36,166 bases of DNA from CAITWD01 sp963727285 (GTDB lineage: Bacteria > Actinomycetota > Thermoleophilia > Miltoncostaeales > Miltoncostaeaceae), in NCBI GenBank assembly GCA_963727285.1, contig CAVSFF010000007.1, positions 1 to 36,166 on the forward strand. The letters are read 5' to 3'. The notes under the pieces were generated by a model. That model was not told the DNA's origin. It saw only the letters and a program-made list of their open reading frames with translations, and searched no databases. This document shows, in pieces, positions 17,718 through 29,072 of the stretch. Both the position numbers and the translations under genes were made by a program. Position 1 is the first letter of the stretch. Every line of letters starts with the position of its first letter.

Positions 17718-18905
17718 CAGTGCCGGCGATCGATCGTTGGGATCGCGGCGCGCAGCGCGACGTCTCGCGGATCGCCCTGGATGTCCATGCCCATCCGGTT
17801 CGTCACGTAGCCGTAGCCGATGCCGACCTGTGGGTCGGCGTAGCCCATCGAGCCGCCTGCCCCCGGCGCTCCGAACGCGCTCGGCATGGCCGAACGGGAA
17901 CGTCTCGCTGGGCCTCATGAACCCCAAGGAGAACTTCGCTGGACCTCGGAAGCACTCGTCGAAGAAGCCGTGGCGCGAGGCGATCGCGGGTGCGGTCAGC
18001 GCCTCGATCGTCTCGGACGAGGCCGAGTTCGCGTCCGCCGCCGGCGAACACGCCGTACGCCTTCGCGATCGCCCGGGCGCTGCCGACGCCGCCCCCGGAG
18101 GGAACCTCGAGATTCCGCACGACCACTCCACGCCCGGTCGACGTAGAACCAGTCCCGGGATTGGCGATCAACGACCGGTAAAGAACCGAGCGTTTGTTGA
18201 TCCCTGCGAGCAGGAGCGGGAGCGGCATGCGAGGTCAGCCGCTTCCAGAGGCTGGGTGGCTCGAGGGGCGCCAGGCGCACGTCGGGGATCGACTCCGGAA
18301 CGCCGATGTAGAAGTCGAGACCGAGGGGCTGTGGCGATCTCCTCGTCGAAGAACCGGCCCAGGCTCCGATGTCGAGGGTCGATCCGGCGCACGAGCTCGC
18401 CTTCGTAGAACCCGAGGCTGATCGCGTGGTACGCCTGGCGCTCGCCCGGCTCCCAGGCCGGCCGCTGGCGGGCCATGACCTCCGCCAGACGATCGAGGTC
18501 GGCGACGACGTCGCGGTCGACCTTCTCGTCGAACGCGAACAACCCTGCCTGGTGGGCGAGCAGCTGACGGACCGTGATGCGCTCCTTGCCGGCCTGCGCG
18601 AACTCGGGCCAGTAGGTACAGACCCGCTCGTCGTAGTCCAGCCAACCTCGGGAGTGGGCCAACGCCAGGACCATCGCCGAGAGGCCCTTGGTCGTCGAAT
18701 GGACGAGCGACCATCGTGTCCGCGCGCCACGGCTCGCCGCTCGCGCGATCTCTGACGCCACCCCACAGGTCGACGACCTTCTCGCCGTCTCGGTAGATGC
18801 AGCACGCGCCCCCGACCTCGCCCCGACGCGCGAAGTTCTCGATGAACGCCTCCCGCACAGACTCGAATCCCGCACGGACGAACCGTCGATGTTGTTGGCG
18901 AGCAT
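17718..18905 (-). CDS. Serine hydrolase of the beta-lactamase fold, EstB-like (several frameshifts)
   Basis: About 395 residues of the class C beta-lactamase/carboxylesterase superfamily, read through about six one-base shifts. The catalytic S-x-x-K is HSTTKG, with Ser near residue 71. A YHAISLGFYEGELVRR block supplies the second catalytic Tyr. AFGAPGAGGSMGYADPQ, then VGIGYGYVTNRMG near the C-terminus, is the usual third motif region. The N-terminal blocks FESVREAFIENFARRGEVGG and DGEKVVDLWGGVRDR are typical of the esterase-like branch. The start at 18905 has AGGAG five bases upstream. No signal peptide is visible, so it is probably cytoplasmic. The substrate is unknown. It stands alone, tail to tail with the molbindin gene. 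Confidence 0.8.
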
Positions 18906-19275
18906 GGAGACTCCTATGGTCATCCCGCACCACGACCATACGAGCTCGGCGTACCTATCTGACGGCGTCTTCGGCGGGGTGCTAGGACCATCGCCTTGTC
19001 CTCTCCGCCCGTAGTGGCGAGCCGCGCATTCCCGAGTTCGACTGGTTTCGATTGATTGCCGACGCTGGCGTGGACCCAGCGTCGGGAGCCGTGCGCTCCA
19101 ACGTCCCGACGACGTCTGCGGCCACACACGGTGCCGACTCGGACTCGTAGAGACGATCGCCAGCGCGGATCGCGCGACCCGGAGCAGCAAGCGTGGAGCG
19201 CCCGCCGATCACGCGATCTGCGAATCCCCTGATTCTGACCACTCGAACACGCTGTCGGGCCGAGCGTCCTGACCC

Positions 19276-19696
19276 GATGGCGCCCCTCGGCGCGCTCGCA
19301 TTCCAATCAGCCGGCCGAGGGGTGCCACGGCGCAGGAGGAGTGCCGTCTGGTCGACTCACTGCGCACCTCCACCAAACCGAATGTCGGCACGGTGCGCAA
19401 GTTTTCACACGAGTCGGTAAAGACCCCGACTGCGCGGTGTCGATCGACTGCGGTAGAAAGGAGTCCGAGAGGGCGCGGCAGCAAGCTGGCGATTGACACC
19501 GTGCGCCATGGCTTTGGCGTCAGGACGATCGTCCGGGGAGCGCGTTCGGGTGGTTCGGTGACCCGGACCGACATGGACTCGGGCGAGCGCGAGACGGTTC
19601 AGGCAAGTGCCACCCCCCGTGCAGTTGTGATTCGCGGTGAGGCACTTCCAGACGTCGCAGTCTCAATCCCTTGACCTGCTGCCGCCCTTCTCCACA
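19276..19696. repeat. Repeat R1, copy 1 (about 420 bp)
   Basis: Nearly identical to 30867-31286: I count about eight differences, including one single-base gap in the GGTAGAA(A)GG word. A weaker match continues to about 19765 (GCCAGCGTCGCCGATACC in both). A third, diverged copy is at 34269-34696. The 3' part contains a frame that ends AVVIRGEALPDVAVSIP in copy 1. No terminal inverted repeats or target duplications were seen. Confidence 0.85.
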
Positions 19697-19829
19697 CGCG
19701 TGCCCGTGCGCTTGATACCTGGCGGGCAACGTGGGTACCGCCGCCAGCGTCGCCGATACCGACGCCCCCTCAAGGTCCCGGACAGGAGGATCGATACGTG
19801 GAGCACGGGACCCCCGTGGCACCCGTACT

Positions 19830-19883
19830 CCAACTGACAGGCCTAGGGTACGGATGCCAGGGCCTTTCCTGTTTGGCGGCCAG
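19830..19883. repeat. Short repeat R2, copy 1
   Basis: The block ACGGATGCCAGGGCCTTTCC with its flanks matches 32490-32545, where the core reads ACGGATGCCGGGGCCCTTCT. The match is about 80% over roughly 48 bases, starting at ACTCCAA and ending at CTTGTT/CCTGTT. The function is unknown. Confidence 0.5.
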
Positions 19884-20358
19884 GGGCGAACGCCGGCCGC
19901 CGCTACGTCGGCGCGGGCCGTTCCAGAGCGGATTCAAAATGGACATGGCGACGCTGGACAGCTCGTCGCCACGGGTGCCGCAGACGGTGGTGGTCATTGC
20001 CCACGCGGATTGGTCGTGGACCTCAGGGTCCCGCCGAGTTCGGTGCGAGTGGCGCAGACCGGTTGCAGGCCATGGTCTTTCCAAAGGATCGGCATGGACT
20101 TCTGAGCGCGCGGTCGTCGTCGCTGACACCGCGTCCGGTGGCCGCCGCTGTCCTGACATGCCCAACGGGCCAGGGCGCCGGCGGGCATATCCGCGGACCG
20201 AACGCAGAGCACGGCCTAAGCGAGATCGAATCCCCGCACAGACGAGAAATGCCACCCGCGCTCAGAGGCCCCCCTCTAAGGCAACCCTCCCGCGCTACCG
20301 TGAGATATTCTAGCGAATGGCCAATCGAGGCAGCGGGACCCGCGCTCAGGCCACGACA

Positions 20359-20691
20359 ATGCATATCCAGATCATCTACGCCGCCGATTGTCCGCACTGG
20401 CAGGTTGCACGTGACCGACTTATCGAGGCCGTTCGCGTCGCAGGAATCTCGTTGGCCGCCATCGAGCTCGTGGACATCTCCCACGCGGACCATTGGGTCG
20501 CCCGGGTGCTGCACGGGTCGCCGACGATCCTGATCGATGGCGCCGATCCGTTTGCGACGCTCGATCGATCGAGTCACATCCACTGCCGGATCTACTCAAC
20601 TGGATCTGGGTTCGAGGGTGCGCCGGGAGTCGATCAGCTGGTCGTTGCGCTCAGCCTGGCAGACGGTAGGACGATCCAGTCGCTGAGGTGA
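20359..20691 (+). CDS. Thioredoxin-fold protein with CPHW motif (DF-family-like)
   Basis: A protein of 110 residues. It begins MHIQIIYAADCPHWQVARDR, a thioredoxin-like first strand followed by a Cys-Pro-His-Trp turn. Later it has LHGSPTILIDGADPFA and HCRIYSTGSGFEGAPG, with one further Cys. The GSPT-x-x-x-DG-x-DPF and C-R-x-Y pattern is that of small thioredoxin-like proteins annotated as DF-family (seleno)proteins; here the redox position is Cys. An ATG at 20317 is an alternative start, and neither has a strong ribosome site. An ACACG/CGTGT hairpin follows the stop but has no T tract. It is a lone gene; oxidoreductase or metal-related function is inference. Confidence 0.7.
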   Translation: MHIQIIYAADCPHWQVARDRLIEAVRVAGISLAAIELVDISHADHWVARVLHGSPTILIDGADPFATLDRSSHIHCRIYSTGSGFEGAPGVDQLVVALSLADGRTIQSLR

Positions 20692-20926
20692 CACGCATGA
20701 AACGTGTGTCCGACGGTCGGGCCCTTGAGCGACTCGTTGCGACCGGGCCGCCTCGTCCTAGTGGCACGGCATCAGGCGGCGGCGAGATCCGCCGACCCGA
20801 CCAAAAGGGTCTCGACGCTACGGGCCGAGTGATTCGTCGCACGATCCATCGCCGCTGAGAAACCGACCGCGGACGTGTTGACCCGGTGTCCTCAAGAGGG
20901 CGACCCGTGGCACCGATATATCAAGG
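20692..20926. other. Intergenic stretch, nothing recognised
   Basis: About 235 bases between the thioredoxin-like gene and the first signalling gene. Apart from the small hairpin at its left edge I see no promoter of known type, terminator or repeat. Confidence 0.4.
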
Positions 20927-23356
20927 ATGACATCGCGGCTTTACAAAGACCCGACGGGGTACGTTCACCGGCCGAATGACGTGGGAGTTCCCGGGCATCC
21001 GGGCGATGGCCACCCGAGAGGACCCCGGCCCGTTGGGTCCGCAGTAGCTCGTAACGTACTCCCGCGAACCCTCACCGAGCAGCAGGCGTTCGATCGACTG
21101 GTCGATCGCACCGATGACATGATCCTCGGCGATGGATCTGGCGGGGGTCATCTCCGCCGCCAATCCGGGCGCCGAGCGCCGTGCTGCGGGTTCAGTCCGG
21201 ACGTCGATGTGCGGAACGAGCATTATCGAGTACCTGGCCGACGGCGAGGCCCCCAGGGCGCAGGCGATGTTCGAGAAGGTCGCCCGCGGGGCGAAATCGG
21301 TTCGGGGAGAGTTTGAGCACATCGCCAAGGACGGTCGCTCCGTCTTTGTGGACGTGGCCGCATTCCCGATTCGTCAGGCCGGACGGGTGGTTGGACTCGA
21401 AGGCATCGCTCGAGATGTATCCGAGCAGCACGCGCTCAGGGCAGAGCTGCTTCGGCAGTCCCTGCACGATCCGTTGACCGGACTGCCCAACCGGGCGCTG
21501 TGCGTCGACCGGATCAACCAGGCGCTGTCGCGGGCGCGCGGACAAACGTCGACAGTCGCAGTCTTGCTGCTCGACGTCGACGAGTTCAAGGTCGTCAACG
21601 ACAGTCTCGGCCATGCCGCCGGAGACGCGCTGCTTGTCGAGCTCGCGTCGCGGCTGCGTGCGGTGTCGCAGGCAAGGCGAGACCGTGGCGCGTATGGGCG
21701 GCGACGAGTTCGTGATCGTCGCGGATGCCATCACGCGCGGAAGATGACCTTGCGGCCCTCGGCGATCGCGTCCAATCGGTGTTTCGCGAACCGTTTCTGA
21801 GCGGTGGCACTGCGTCGCCAGCTGACGGGAAGTCTCGGGGTGGCCGTGGCAGGCCGTGGAACGCTTCCGAGTGATCTCCTTCGCGACGCCGACACGGCGA
21901 TGTACCGAGTCAAGGCCTCAGGCAAGGGTCGGACGCAGATCTTCGAGAAGGCCCACAGGGTGGAGTTTCTCCAGCCGCCTGACGATCGAGTCCGACCTTC
22001 GCAACGCCGTGCACGCAGGAGAGCTTGAGGTCTACTTCCAGCCGATCGTCGACCCCGTGTCCCGAACGATGCTGGCGGTGGAGGCGCTGTCGCGGTGGTG
22101 CCATCCGCGACCTGGGCTGGATTCAGCCCGGTGCCTTCATCCCGATCGCCGAAGAGAGCGGACTGATCGTCTCGCTCGGCCAGCACGTGGTGCGCGAGGC
22201 GCTCGGTCAGATCGGCGAGCGTGGCGTCGCCAAAGCGACATCCGCTCTGCCGCTTGGAGTGTTCGTCAATGTCTCGCCGCGTGAACTCTCGGAGCCGGAC
22301 TACATATCGTTCCTCATGGACACACTCACCGAGCTTCGGGCTCGACCCGGACGATCTGGCGCTTGGAGGTGACTGAGCAGGTCATCATCGACGATGGCAA
22401 TGCCGATGTATCTTCGCCAACCTCGGGGAACTTGCCCGGCTCGGCGTGCGGTTGATCATCGATGACTTCGGGACCGGGTACTCGGCGCTGTCGTCACTGA
22501 GGCGAGTCCCGTTTGCCGGGCTGAAGATCGATCGTTGCTTCGTCGAGGAAGTGACCACGCTCGATGCCCCCGCCCCGATCATCCGTGCCCTCGTCGGGCT
22601 GGGGAGGTCGCTCTCGATGATCGTGATCGCCGAGGGGGCGGAGACCCAGGTCCAGCACGACTTTCTTGCGCGGCTCGGGTGCGATGCCGTCCAGGGATTC
22701 TGGACCGGTCGTCCCCAGACAGCGCATGCGCTGACCGAGATGCTAGTCGAACGGGAGGTCGTTGCGACCGCACCCGCGAGCAAATCGCTGGCGGGTGCTC
22801 CCTACATGGCGGCGAGCGCCGGATGGCGGCCGGCGCCGTCCCCGGTCGACGAAGATGCGCGTCTGGCTGCGCTTCTGGCATACGAGGTACTCGACTCGGG
22901 CAGCCGAGCCCGCGTTTGACGAGATCGCCAGGTTGGCGGCAGATGTCTGTGGCACCCCGATGTCGTTCGTGAGCCTGGTCGACAGCGATCGTGAGTACTT
23001 CAAGGCGGCCTACGGCTCGGATCTCCGGGAGGCGCCGCGGAGCACGTCGTTCTGCGGTCATGCGATCGAAAGCCGACGGTCTCTGCGTCATCGAGGACGC
23101 GCTCGAGGATCCGCGCTTTGCGGGGAACCCGAACGTCGTCGCCGGCGCACGGGTCCGGTTTTACGCAGGTGCTCCCCTCGTCACTCCTGACGGGCAAACG
23201 ATCGGCATGCTGTGCGTCAAAGACACGCGGCCCCGGGCGTTGGATGAGATCCAGCGCCGCGCGCTGACGGTGCTCGCGCACCAGGTCGCAGCGTTACTTG
23301 AACTGCGTCGGACGACAATCCGTCGACCCCCCGGGCCTTCGGTCCAGGCGACCTAG
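20927..23356 (+). CDS. PAS-GGDEF-EAL-GAF cyclic-di-GMP signalling protein (many frameshifts)
   Basis: A bifunctional cyclic-di-GMP protein read through roughly ten one-base shifts. In order: PAS domain (FDRLVDRTDDMI, MDLAGVISAANPGAE, EFEHIAKDGRSVFVDVAAFP) and GGDEF domain (LHDPLTGLPNRAL, LLDVDEFKVVNDSLGH, ETVARMGGDEFVIVAD with intact active site). Then the EAL domain (EVYFQPIVD, AVEALSRW, GAFIPIAEESGLIV, LIIDDFGTGYSALSSLR, LKIDR, IAEGAET and GCDAVQGFW, all catalytic blocks kept). Last a GAF domain (LAALLAYEVLDS, FDEIARLAADVCGTP, FVSLVDSDREYFKAAYG, VIEDALEDPRFAGNP). A GAF after EAL is unusual. An ATG at 22806 could begin a separate GAF protein. The start is uncertain. The stop shares CTAG with the convergent gene. 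Confidence 0.85.
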
Positions 23357-26342
23357 CTGAGTCGTACCGATACAGGCTCCCGACCGATTTGCCGAACCCC
23401 CCGGTTCACGCCGTGCCCGACCCGGAGACGACCTTTGGTGGGTGTCGGCACGGCGCGAGCGACGGCGAGGGCCCCCTCCTGACTCGCACCGATCAGGCGA
23501 CAGAGGGCTGACTCCCGACGCGCGCTCGCCGGTGGTTCTGCCTCCGGCGCATCATCCGAGTTCACGTCAACTGTCGCGGCGGCCGGTAGGGCCAGACGGC
23601 CCGGCACCGCGCCCGTGCCGGGTCGTGCCAGCAGGAACCCTTGCCCGTGGTGCACCCCGAGGGCCTGGAGCGCGACGAGTTCGTCGACAGTCTCAATGCC
23701 CTCGGCCACGATCGTCGCTCCGATCTCATCGGCAAAGGCAAGAAGTGATGCGGCGAGCGCGCGGCGCAGCGGGTCGGTGTCGATGTCGCGGGTCAGGGAT
23801 AGGTCGAGTTTGATGACGTCAGGTCGCAGATCGAGGATGTGGCGAAAGCTCGAGAACCCGGCGCCGGCATCATCGACCATGAGCTGTACTCCGCGGGATC
23901 GTAGCAACGCAAGGGCATCACGCAAGGCCGCATAGTCCTCGACCGGCGCGTGCTCGGTGATCTCGACCGCAAGGCGATTTCCCGGCACACTTGCAAGGAT
24001 CTCGAGTAGCTGCGGCGTGCAAAGCGTCGCCGGTGAGGCGTTGAGGGACATCCTCGCGCCCGCGGGGACCTTGCTGAGCTCGCCGAGCGCCAGACGGATA
24101 GCAAGCAGATCGAGCTCGACCCCGAGCCCGTGCGCGGACGCGTCGGCGAACCAGGCCGCTGGCGGCCGCGGTGGCTCAGCGCTGAACCGGCTCAGCGCCT
24201 CGACGGCGAGGACCGGCACCGTCGTCGAGTCTGACCATCGGCTGGAGCACGATGTTCAGGCTCTCTCCGGTGATCACCCGCTGAAGTCCATCGCGGGTCT
24301 GATCCCGCACCTGCTCGGCCTGGTCGACGACCTCGATCTCCTCGGCGAGTACTCCGGCAACGATGCGCAACATGCGCAGGTCTCCGGCGCTCAGGCCCGG
24401 CTGCGAGCGATGCCCGAGACACGACAGCATCCCGTAGAGCTCACCGTTTGGCAGTATCACCGGCGCGCCGACATACGCACCCAACTCGCCGGTGTTTGAC
24501 GAGCGGGAGCTCGCGTGCGGCCCGTTGCGCCGCGCGCATCTCGGATCATGTTCGGAAGGCTGCCGTCAAGCAGTCGGGCACGTCCGCGATCATCGAGCGG
24601 GATCTCCGCACCCATCATGGAGTCCGAACGCCCGTCACGTTCCCGGCGATCTGGCGGACGATGAGCTTGGTGTCGCAGAATTCAGTGAGCACCGTGGTCG
24701 TCAATCCGAGTTGCTGATGGGCGAGCGCGACAAGCCGCGCCACGCCCGAGGCGTGCCGCGCGGCCTCAGCCGACGCCCGGCCATCGAGGGCAACCTCGTG
24801 CTCGGGCGCGTGGAGCATGCACACGTTGCGCCCATGGTCCTTTGCCCAATAGAGCGCTGCGTCGGCCCGCCGAAAAAGTTCGATGACACTGACATCCGCA
24901 CGGAGGTCGGCGACCCCTGCAGACACCGTGACGTGGCCCACACCTGGGAACGTCCTGCCGGCGATCTCCCGCCGGGCGCGCTCCCCGGCAAGCCAGGCGG
25001 CACGGGCGTCTGCGTCCGGCAGCAGCCACGCGAATTCCTCGCCACCGATCCGAGCAATCGTGTCCTCGGCGCGCGCGAGCGCGGCGAGGCGTGCCGCGAC
25101 CTCACCCAGCACGTCGTCCCCGGCAAGGTGCCCGTACATGTCGTTGATGCGCTTGAAGTGATCCAAGTCGAGGATCACCAGACTCAAGGGATCCCCGCGG
25201 CGGCGGGCCCGCCGGACCTCGGCGTCGAGGCGCGCGAAGAACTCGCCGTGGTTGACCAGTCCGGTCAAGGGGTCGGTCGCCGCCTGCGTAATCAGGCGCG
25301 CGTGGGCCTCGGCGTTGCCGATGGCGAGGGCCACCAGATCCGCAAAGCGCTCAAGACGCGCCTCGGCCTGTGCGCCAATCGGTGTCGACGAGGTCGTGGC
25401 GGCAAGCAGTGCGCCCCACAACTGGCCGCCGACACGCACCGGCGCGGCGACGCCGCTGCGATACCCGTGGGCCTCCACGAGCGCGGTGACGGAATCGTCG
25501 CCGAGCCCGCGGTAGGCGACCCGCGCCACCCGTCCGGTGCGCGCGACCTGCGCAAGCGCGCCACCTCCATCGATGGGAAACGGTGCGTTGATGGGAGCGC
25601 CGCACCAGCCGACCGGTACGACCCGTCCGGCCTCAAAGCGCGCAACCAAGCCGAGCTCGACGCCAAGGAGGCCGGCGACCTCCTCGGCGGCCTGGCGAAA
25701 GGTGTCTTTCGGCGGCGCGTCTGCCGCCACCCGGGTGGCCACACGTCGAAGGGCTGCCTGTTCAAGCGCCAGGCCTCGTGCATCCTCGAGCACACGGACG
25801 GTTTCCTGTTGCAGGCGCGCGTTTGCCAGGGTCAACGTCGCGAGCCCCGCAAGGCCACGGGCGGCCCGAAGGTCGGCGGCGGAAAACGACCGCGGCTCGG
25901 CGAAGCTGCAAAAAAGCGTTCCGAGAAGCGCGGGCTTGCCCTCGCTTTGGACCGACTCGTGCTCGAGTCGCACCCCAATGAGGGCCCTCGAGCCCAGCCG
26001 CTCGGCGACCAAGCGCGGAATCCCTGGGTCGGCCATCACATCTTCGATGACGAGCAATGGATCGACGCTCGCGAGGTGCAACATCCAGATCGGCAGCCTC
26101 TCGAGCCCGCGGCCGATCGACCGCTCGAGAAATGCGCGCCGCGAAGGGTCCGACTCGGTCGTATGGACGCTCACGACGTGATGGGTATCGACGTCGACCA
26201 CGTAGAGCGAGGCACGGTCGGCACCGAGCGCATCGCGGGCGGCTACAGCGATTCCCCGCAGCGTGCCGCCGGCGCCATCAGCATCTGGTCCAAGCGCCGT
26301 GCCGGCGATCTGCTCGATGGTCTTGGCAGCGTCTCGACCCAT
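23353..26342 (-). CDS. GAF-GAF-GGDEF-GAF-EAL cyclic-di-GMP signalling protein (three frameshifts)
   Basis: About 995 residues of soluble, multi-sensor protein. GAF1 covers about residues 20-170 (AARDALGADRASLYVVDVD); GAF2 about 190-350 (LLGVELGLVARFEAGRVVPV). GGDEF follows (ATDPLTGLVNHGEFF, LVILDLDHFKRINDMYGHLA, IGGEEFAWLLPDA; active GGEEF). GAF3 is split by shifts (TVLTEFCDTKLIVRQIAGN, then MGAEIPLDD, then YVGAPVILPNGELYGMLSC). EAL follows (LAVEALSRF, LNASP, VEITEH, LMVDDAGAGFSSFRH, VIKLDLSLT, IVAEGIET and HHGQGFLLARP), so the phosphodiesterase residues are largely present. Shifts lie near 24618, 24500 and 24215. GGGAGGA five bases before the ATG at 26342 fixes the start, although the frame is open far upstream. 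Confidence 0.88.
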
Positions 26343-26859
26343 TCGGGTCCTCCCACGCGTAAAGGGAATCTCCCTGCCCCATCGACCCGTGCTAGCCGGC
26401 CCTTGACGAATGGGGGCTGGCCAACCGGCATCTCCGGTGGGGCCTGCCTGGCCCAGTTTGGTCACCGACGCGCCTCCCGCGCGCCGTCCCGAGGCACGGG
26501 ATAGGATCTCCGCGGGCGGGACCGTCGTCGACCTGCCGATGGTCCGATCGACGTCCGAGCATGCATGCGTCGGCCTGACCCAGGGCGCGGGCGGGCCGCC
26601 CCCTCGGTGCCATGCGGAAGGATACTGCGGGCGGTCGATGACGTCCCGTCGCTGTCGCGCATCGAGGTCGATCGCATGTACCGGCGGCATCGGATCCGGA
26701 GAGGTCGCGGGGCGACGAATGCGACGCGCTGGAAACTCCCGGCGCGGCCAGGCAGCGCGGACATTCATACGAGGTACGATGGCGCTTTCGCCCCGTGGTC
26801 ACACGATGCATGGAGCGGTGACGTCTGGGTCGATGGGCACGCCCTCCTGGGGCGACCGC
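26343..26859. other. Intergenic stretch, nothing recognised
   Basis: About 517 bases separate two minus-strand signalling genes. Open frames run through it on both strands, but they are rich in Arg, Pro and Gly, lack ribosome sites and resemble no family. No repeat or terminator was seen. Confidence 0.4.
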
Positions 26860-28594
26860 CTAACCGCCCGCCCCCACCGTCAAAATGCCCTCACTCCAGA
26901 GTCTCCCGAGCGCCCTTACGACACCGGGGCAAAATTGGCTTCCGGCCTGGCGCTGACATTCCTCGAGGGCCTGCTCGGGACTAATGGCGACCTTGTAGGG
27001 GCGTCCCGTGGTCATGACATCCCAGCTGTCGGCAACCGCAAGGATCCGTGCGCCATCAGGAATCAGCGTGCCTGCGAGGCCATCCGGATACCCGCCGCCG
27101 CCCCACCGCTCGTGGTGGTGGCGCACCCAGCCCACTTGCTCGGCTGTCAGAACGTCCTCGACGATTTGCGCCCCGACGGTCGCGTGAGTGCGCATAAGCT
27201 CGTACTCGGTCGCGCTCAGCACGTCGGATTTCAGCAGTATGTCATCGGGAATACAGCTCTTTCCGACGTCATAGAGCAGGCCCGCTTCGCGAACCAACCG
27301 GACGCGGGAGTGCGTCCAGCCGAGTACCTCTGCCAGGTGCCCGGCAAGGTCCGCGACGCGGCGTGAGTGCCCATGAGTGCTCGGATCCTTGACATCGACC
27401 GCCCGCGCGAGCGCATAGGCGCTTGCGGGTGAATCTTTGCCATCTGCCGGCGCGATCGGCTGAACATCCGCGGCCGTCTCAGACGCGCGAGTCCGGCAGT
27501 GATGGACCGCGTTGCCGCCACGATCTTTGGCATTCGCGCACGCGGCTTCCGCCAGCGCAAACAACTGAGCGGGATCGTGCCCGCGCGCCAGATCACAGAC
27601 TCCGATTGAGACGGTGATCCTGCCGGGCGTGGAATCGTTGCGCCCTGCGACGTTCGCCCGCAGCCGCTCGGCGGCGCCGACGGCCCCCGCGGGGGTGCTG
27701 TAGGGCAAAAGCCAGGCAAACCGATCGCGCCCGATACGTCCGATCAGGTCGTCTTCACGGGCGGCCTCGCGAAGACACCGCGCGACCCACAGAAGCGCCT
27801 GATCATCGGCCGATATTTCGTGACGGGCAGCGATTCCCGAGTGCCCGTCGATGTTGAGAACCGCGAGTGCGATCGGATAACGGTGGCGCTTTGCCCGGGT
27901 CACCTCGCGGACAAATGACTCGTCGAACGTCTGCCGATGAGCCAGTCCGGTCAGGGCGTCGGGGACACCAGACTCGAGCAGTGCTCGATTCCAGGCACCG
28001 ACAATAAGCATCCCCACGAGCTGGGAGAATCCGACAAGGCGCGGCACAGGGTCATCGTTTGCTGCGTCGCAGCGTTCATCGGCGACGAGGATCGCGCCCC
28101 ACACGCCATCCGGGCCGATGATAGGGGCGCCGACAGCCCCGTCAACCCAGACAGGACCGCCGGTGGTGGCCACTCTCGCAGCAGCCTCCGGACCGATGCG
28201 CGCCAAAGCGCCATTGGCCTCGTGCACAGATGCCGACCAGTAGCCAATCATCGCAGGGGGACCCGAGCCGACGCGAAATACCGCGGCGGACGCTGCTCCA
28301 AGCCAAGCTGCATGCTTCCTTTGCCACGAGGCAACAGAGCCCAGGCAGATCAACGCCGGCGGCCGCGGCATTCGCCACACGCCACACGGCATCGCGCTCG
28401 GTCTCGAGCCGCAGCGATCCGTTGCGCTCAACACGGTCCCGCGTCGGCGCCACAACAGCGCCGCTGTCCGCCATCTGCGTGGCAGAAACTTCAGAAGCGG
28501 CCGCAACGGCCGGCGTGTGGGCCATGCGGATCGTGGCGTGCGGACCGTCGGATGCTCCGGCGGGCTCGTGCAATGACGTAGGCATCACGGACAT
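26860..28594 (-). CDS. GAF-GGDEF-HD-GYP protein with degenerate catalytic motifs (one frameshift)
   Basis: About 577 residues. The N-terminal GAF is joined across a shift near 28310 (DAVWRVANAAAAGVDLPGLC, then AAWLGAASAAVFRVGSG and GAVGAPIIGPDGVWGAILV). A GGDEF-like domain follows (PDALTGLAHRQTF, RIGRDRFAWLLP), in which GRDRF replaces GG(D/E)EF, so cyclase activity is unlikely. The HD-GYP domain has HGHSRRVADLAGHLAEVLGW, HHERWGGGGYPDGLAG and ILAVADSWDVMTTGRPY. However, the HD motif itself reads LLYDVGKSCIPDD, Tyr in place of His (TAT instead of CAT). The start is uncertain (28594 chosen; 28707 and 28585 possible). It may bind cyclic-di-GMP or a partner without hydrolysing it. Confidence 0.85.
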
Positions 28595-28649
28595 CCCCAG
28601 CTCTGGCGCCGGACGGCGCCGACTACAGACAGTGTCGGCAGGGTCCTTC

Positions 28650-28690
28650 GAAAACTTGACAATATTTGCCGCCTCTATTAATGACCTCAG
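28650..28690. promoter_or_regulatory. AT-rich putative promoter between divergent signalling genes
   Basis: An AT-rich patch in GC-rich DNA with TTGACAATATTTGCC and then CTATTAATGA. TTGACA with TAATGA at 17 bases gives a plausible plus-strand promoter. A minus-strand promoter for the HD-GYP gene is equally possible. No ribosome site for a gene lies in the rest of 28595-29072, which otherwise looks non-coding. Confidence 0.35.
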
Positions 28691-29072
28691 ATCTGTGCCG
28701 GTGGGCATCGGGGATGCGGAGCGAGGCGCTACCACCCTGCGACGGACATCCCTCGATACCGCCCGCCCCGCCCCGCCCACCGCCGACTCCTACGACGGGG
28801 AGGAGGCGATCGAAAGTTGGTGGTCGTCGCCGGCGCTGTACCCGAGTCGGCAAGCACGTCCCTGAGGCAAACCTTGGGACCGGGCGCTCTATCCGAGTCC
28901 GCTTTCCGTGGGGTAACCGACCGGTGGGATAGCCGGCACGTTCGTGCTCGGAGTTGTTCGGCGGTAGTCCCATTGGTTGGCCGTCAGGTCGACCCGTATT
29001 CTTTGCCGAATATCTGAAGCCCCGAGGGAGGGGCCGGCACGCGCGACCCGGGCGCACGGACGGAGAACACGG

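Larger units (their letters stand above)
18906..20358. other. Gene-poor tract with repeats R1 and R2
   Basis: No convincing gene lies in these 1.45 kb. Frames here are short, rich in Arg and Pro, and overlap each other. The tract contains R1 copy 1 and R2 copy 1. It also separates the molybdenum/serine-hydrolase block from the signalling island. I found no tRNA cloverleaf or transposase. Confidence 0.55.

Noticed and set aside
19195..19260. Possible tRNA at the left of R1 copy 1
   Set aside because: A GGATTCGCAG-like word on the minus strand recalls a T loop, but no acceptor stem or anticodon arm can be folded around it.
24492..26504. Long plus-strand open frame of 670 codons
   Set aside because: It lies antisense to the GAF-GAF-GGDEF gene, is rich in Arg, Gly and Pro, and shows no domain. 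The open frame is a by-product of high GC content.
26410..27366. Plus-strand open frame of 318 codons opposite the HD-GYP domain
   Set aside because: The minus strand carries the clear HD-GYP blocks. The plus frame has no family features.
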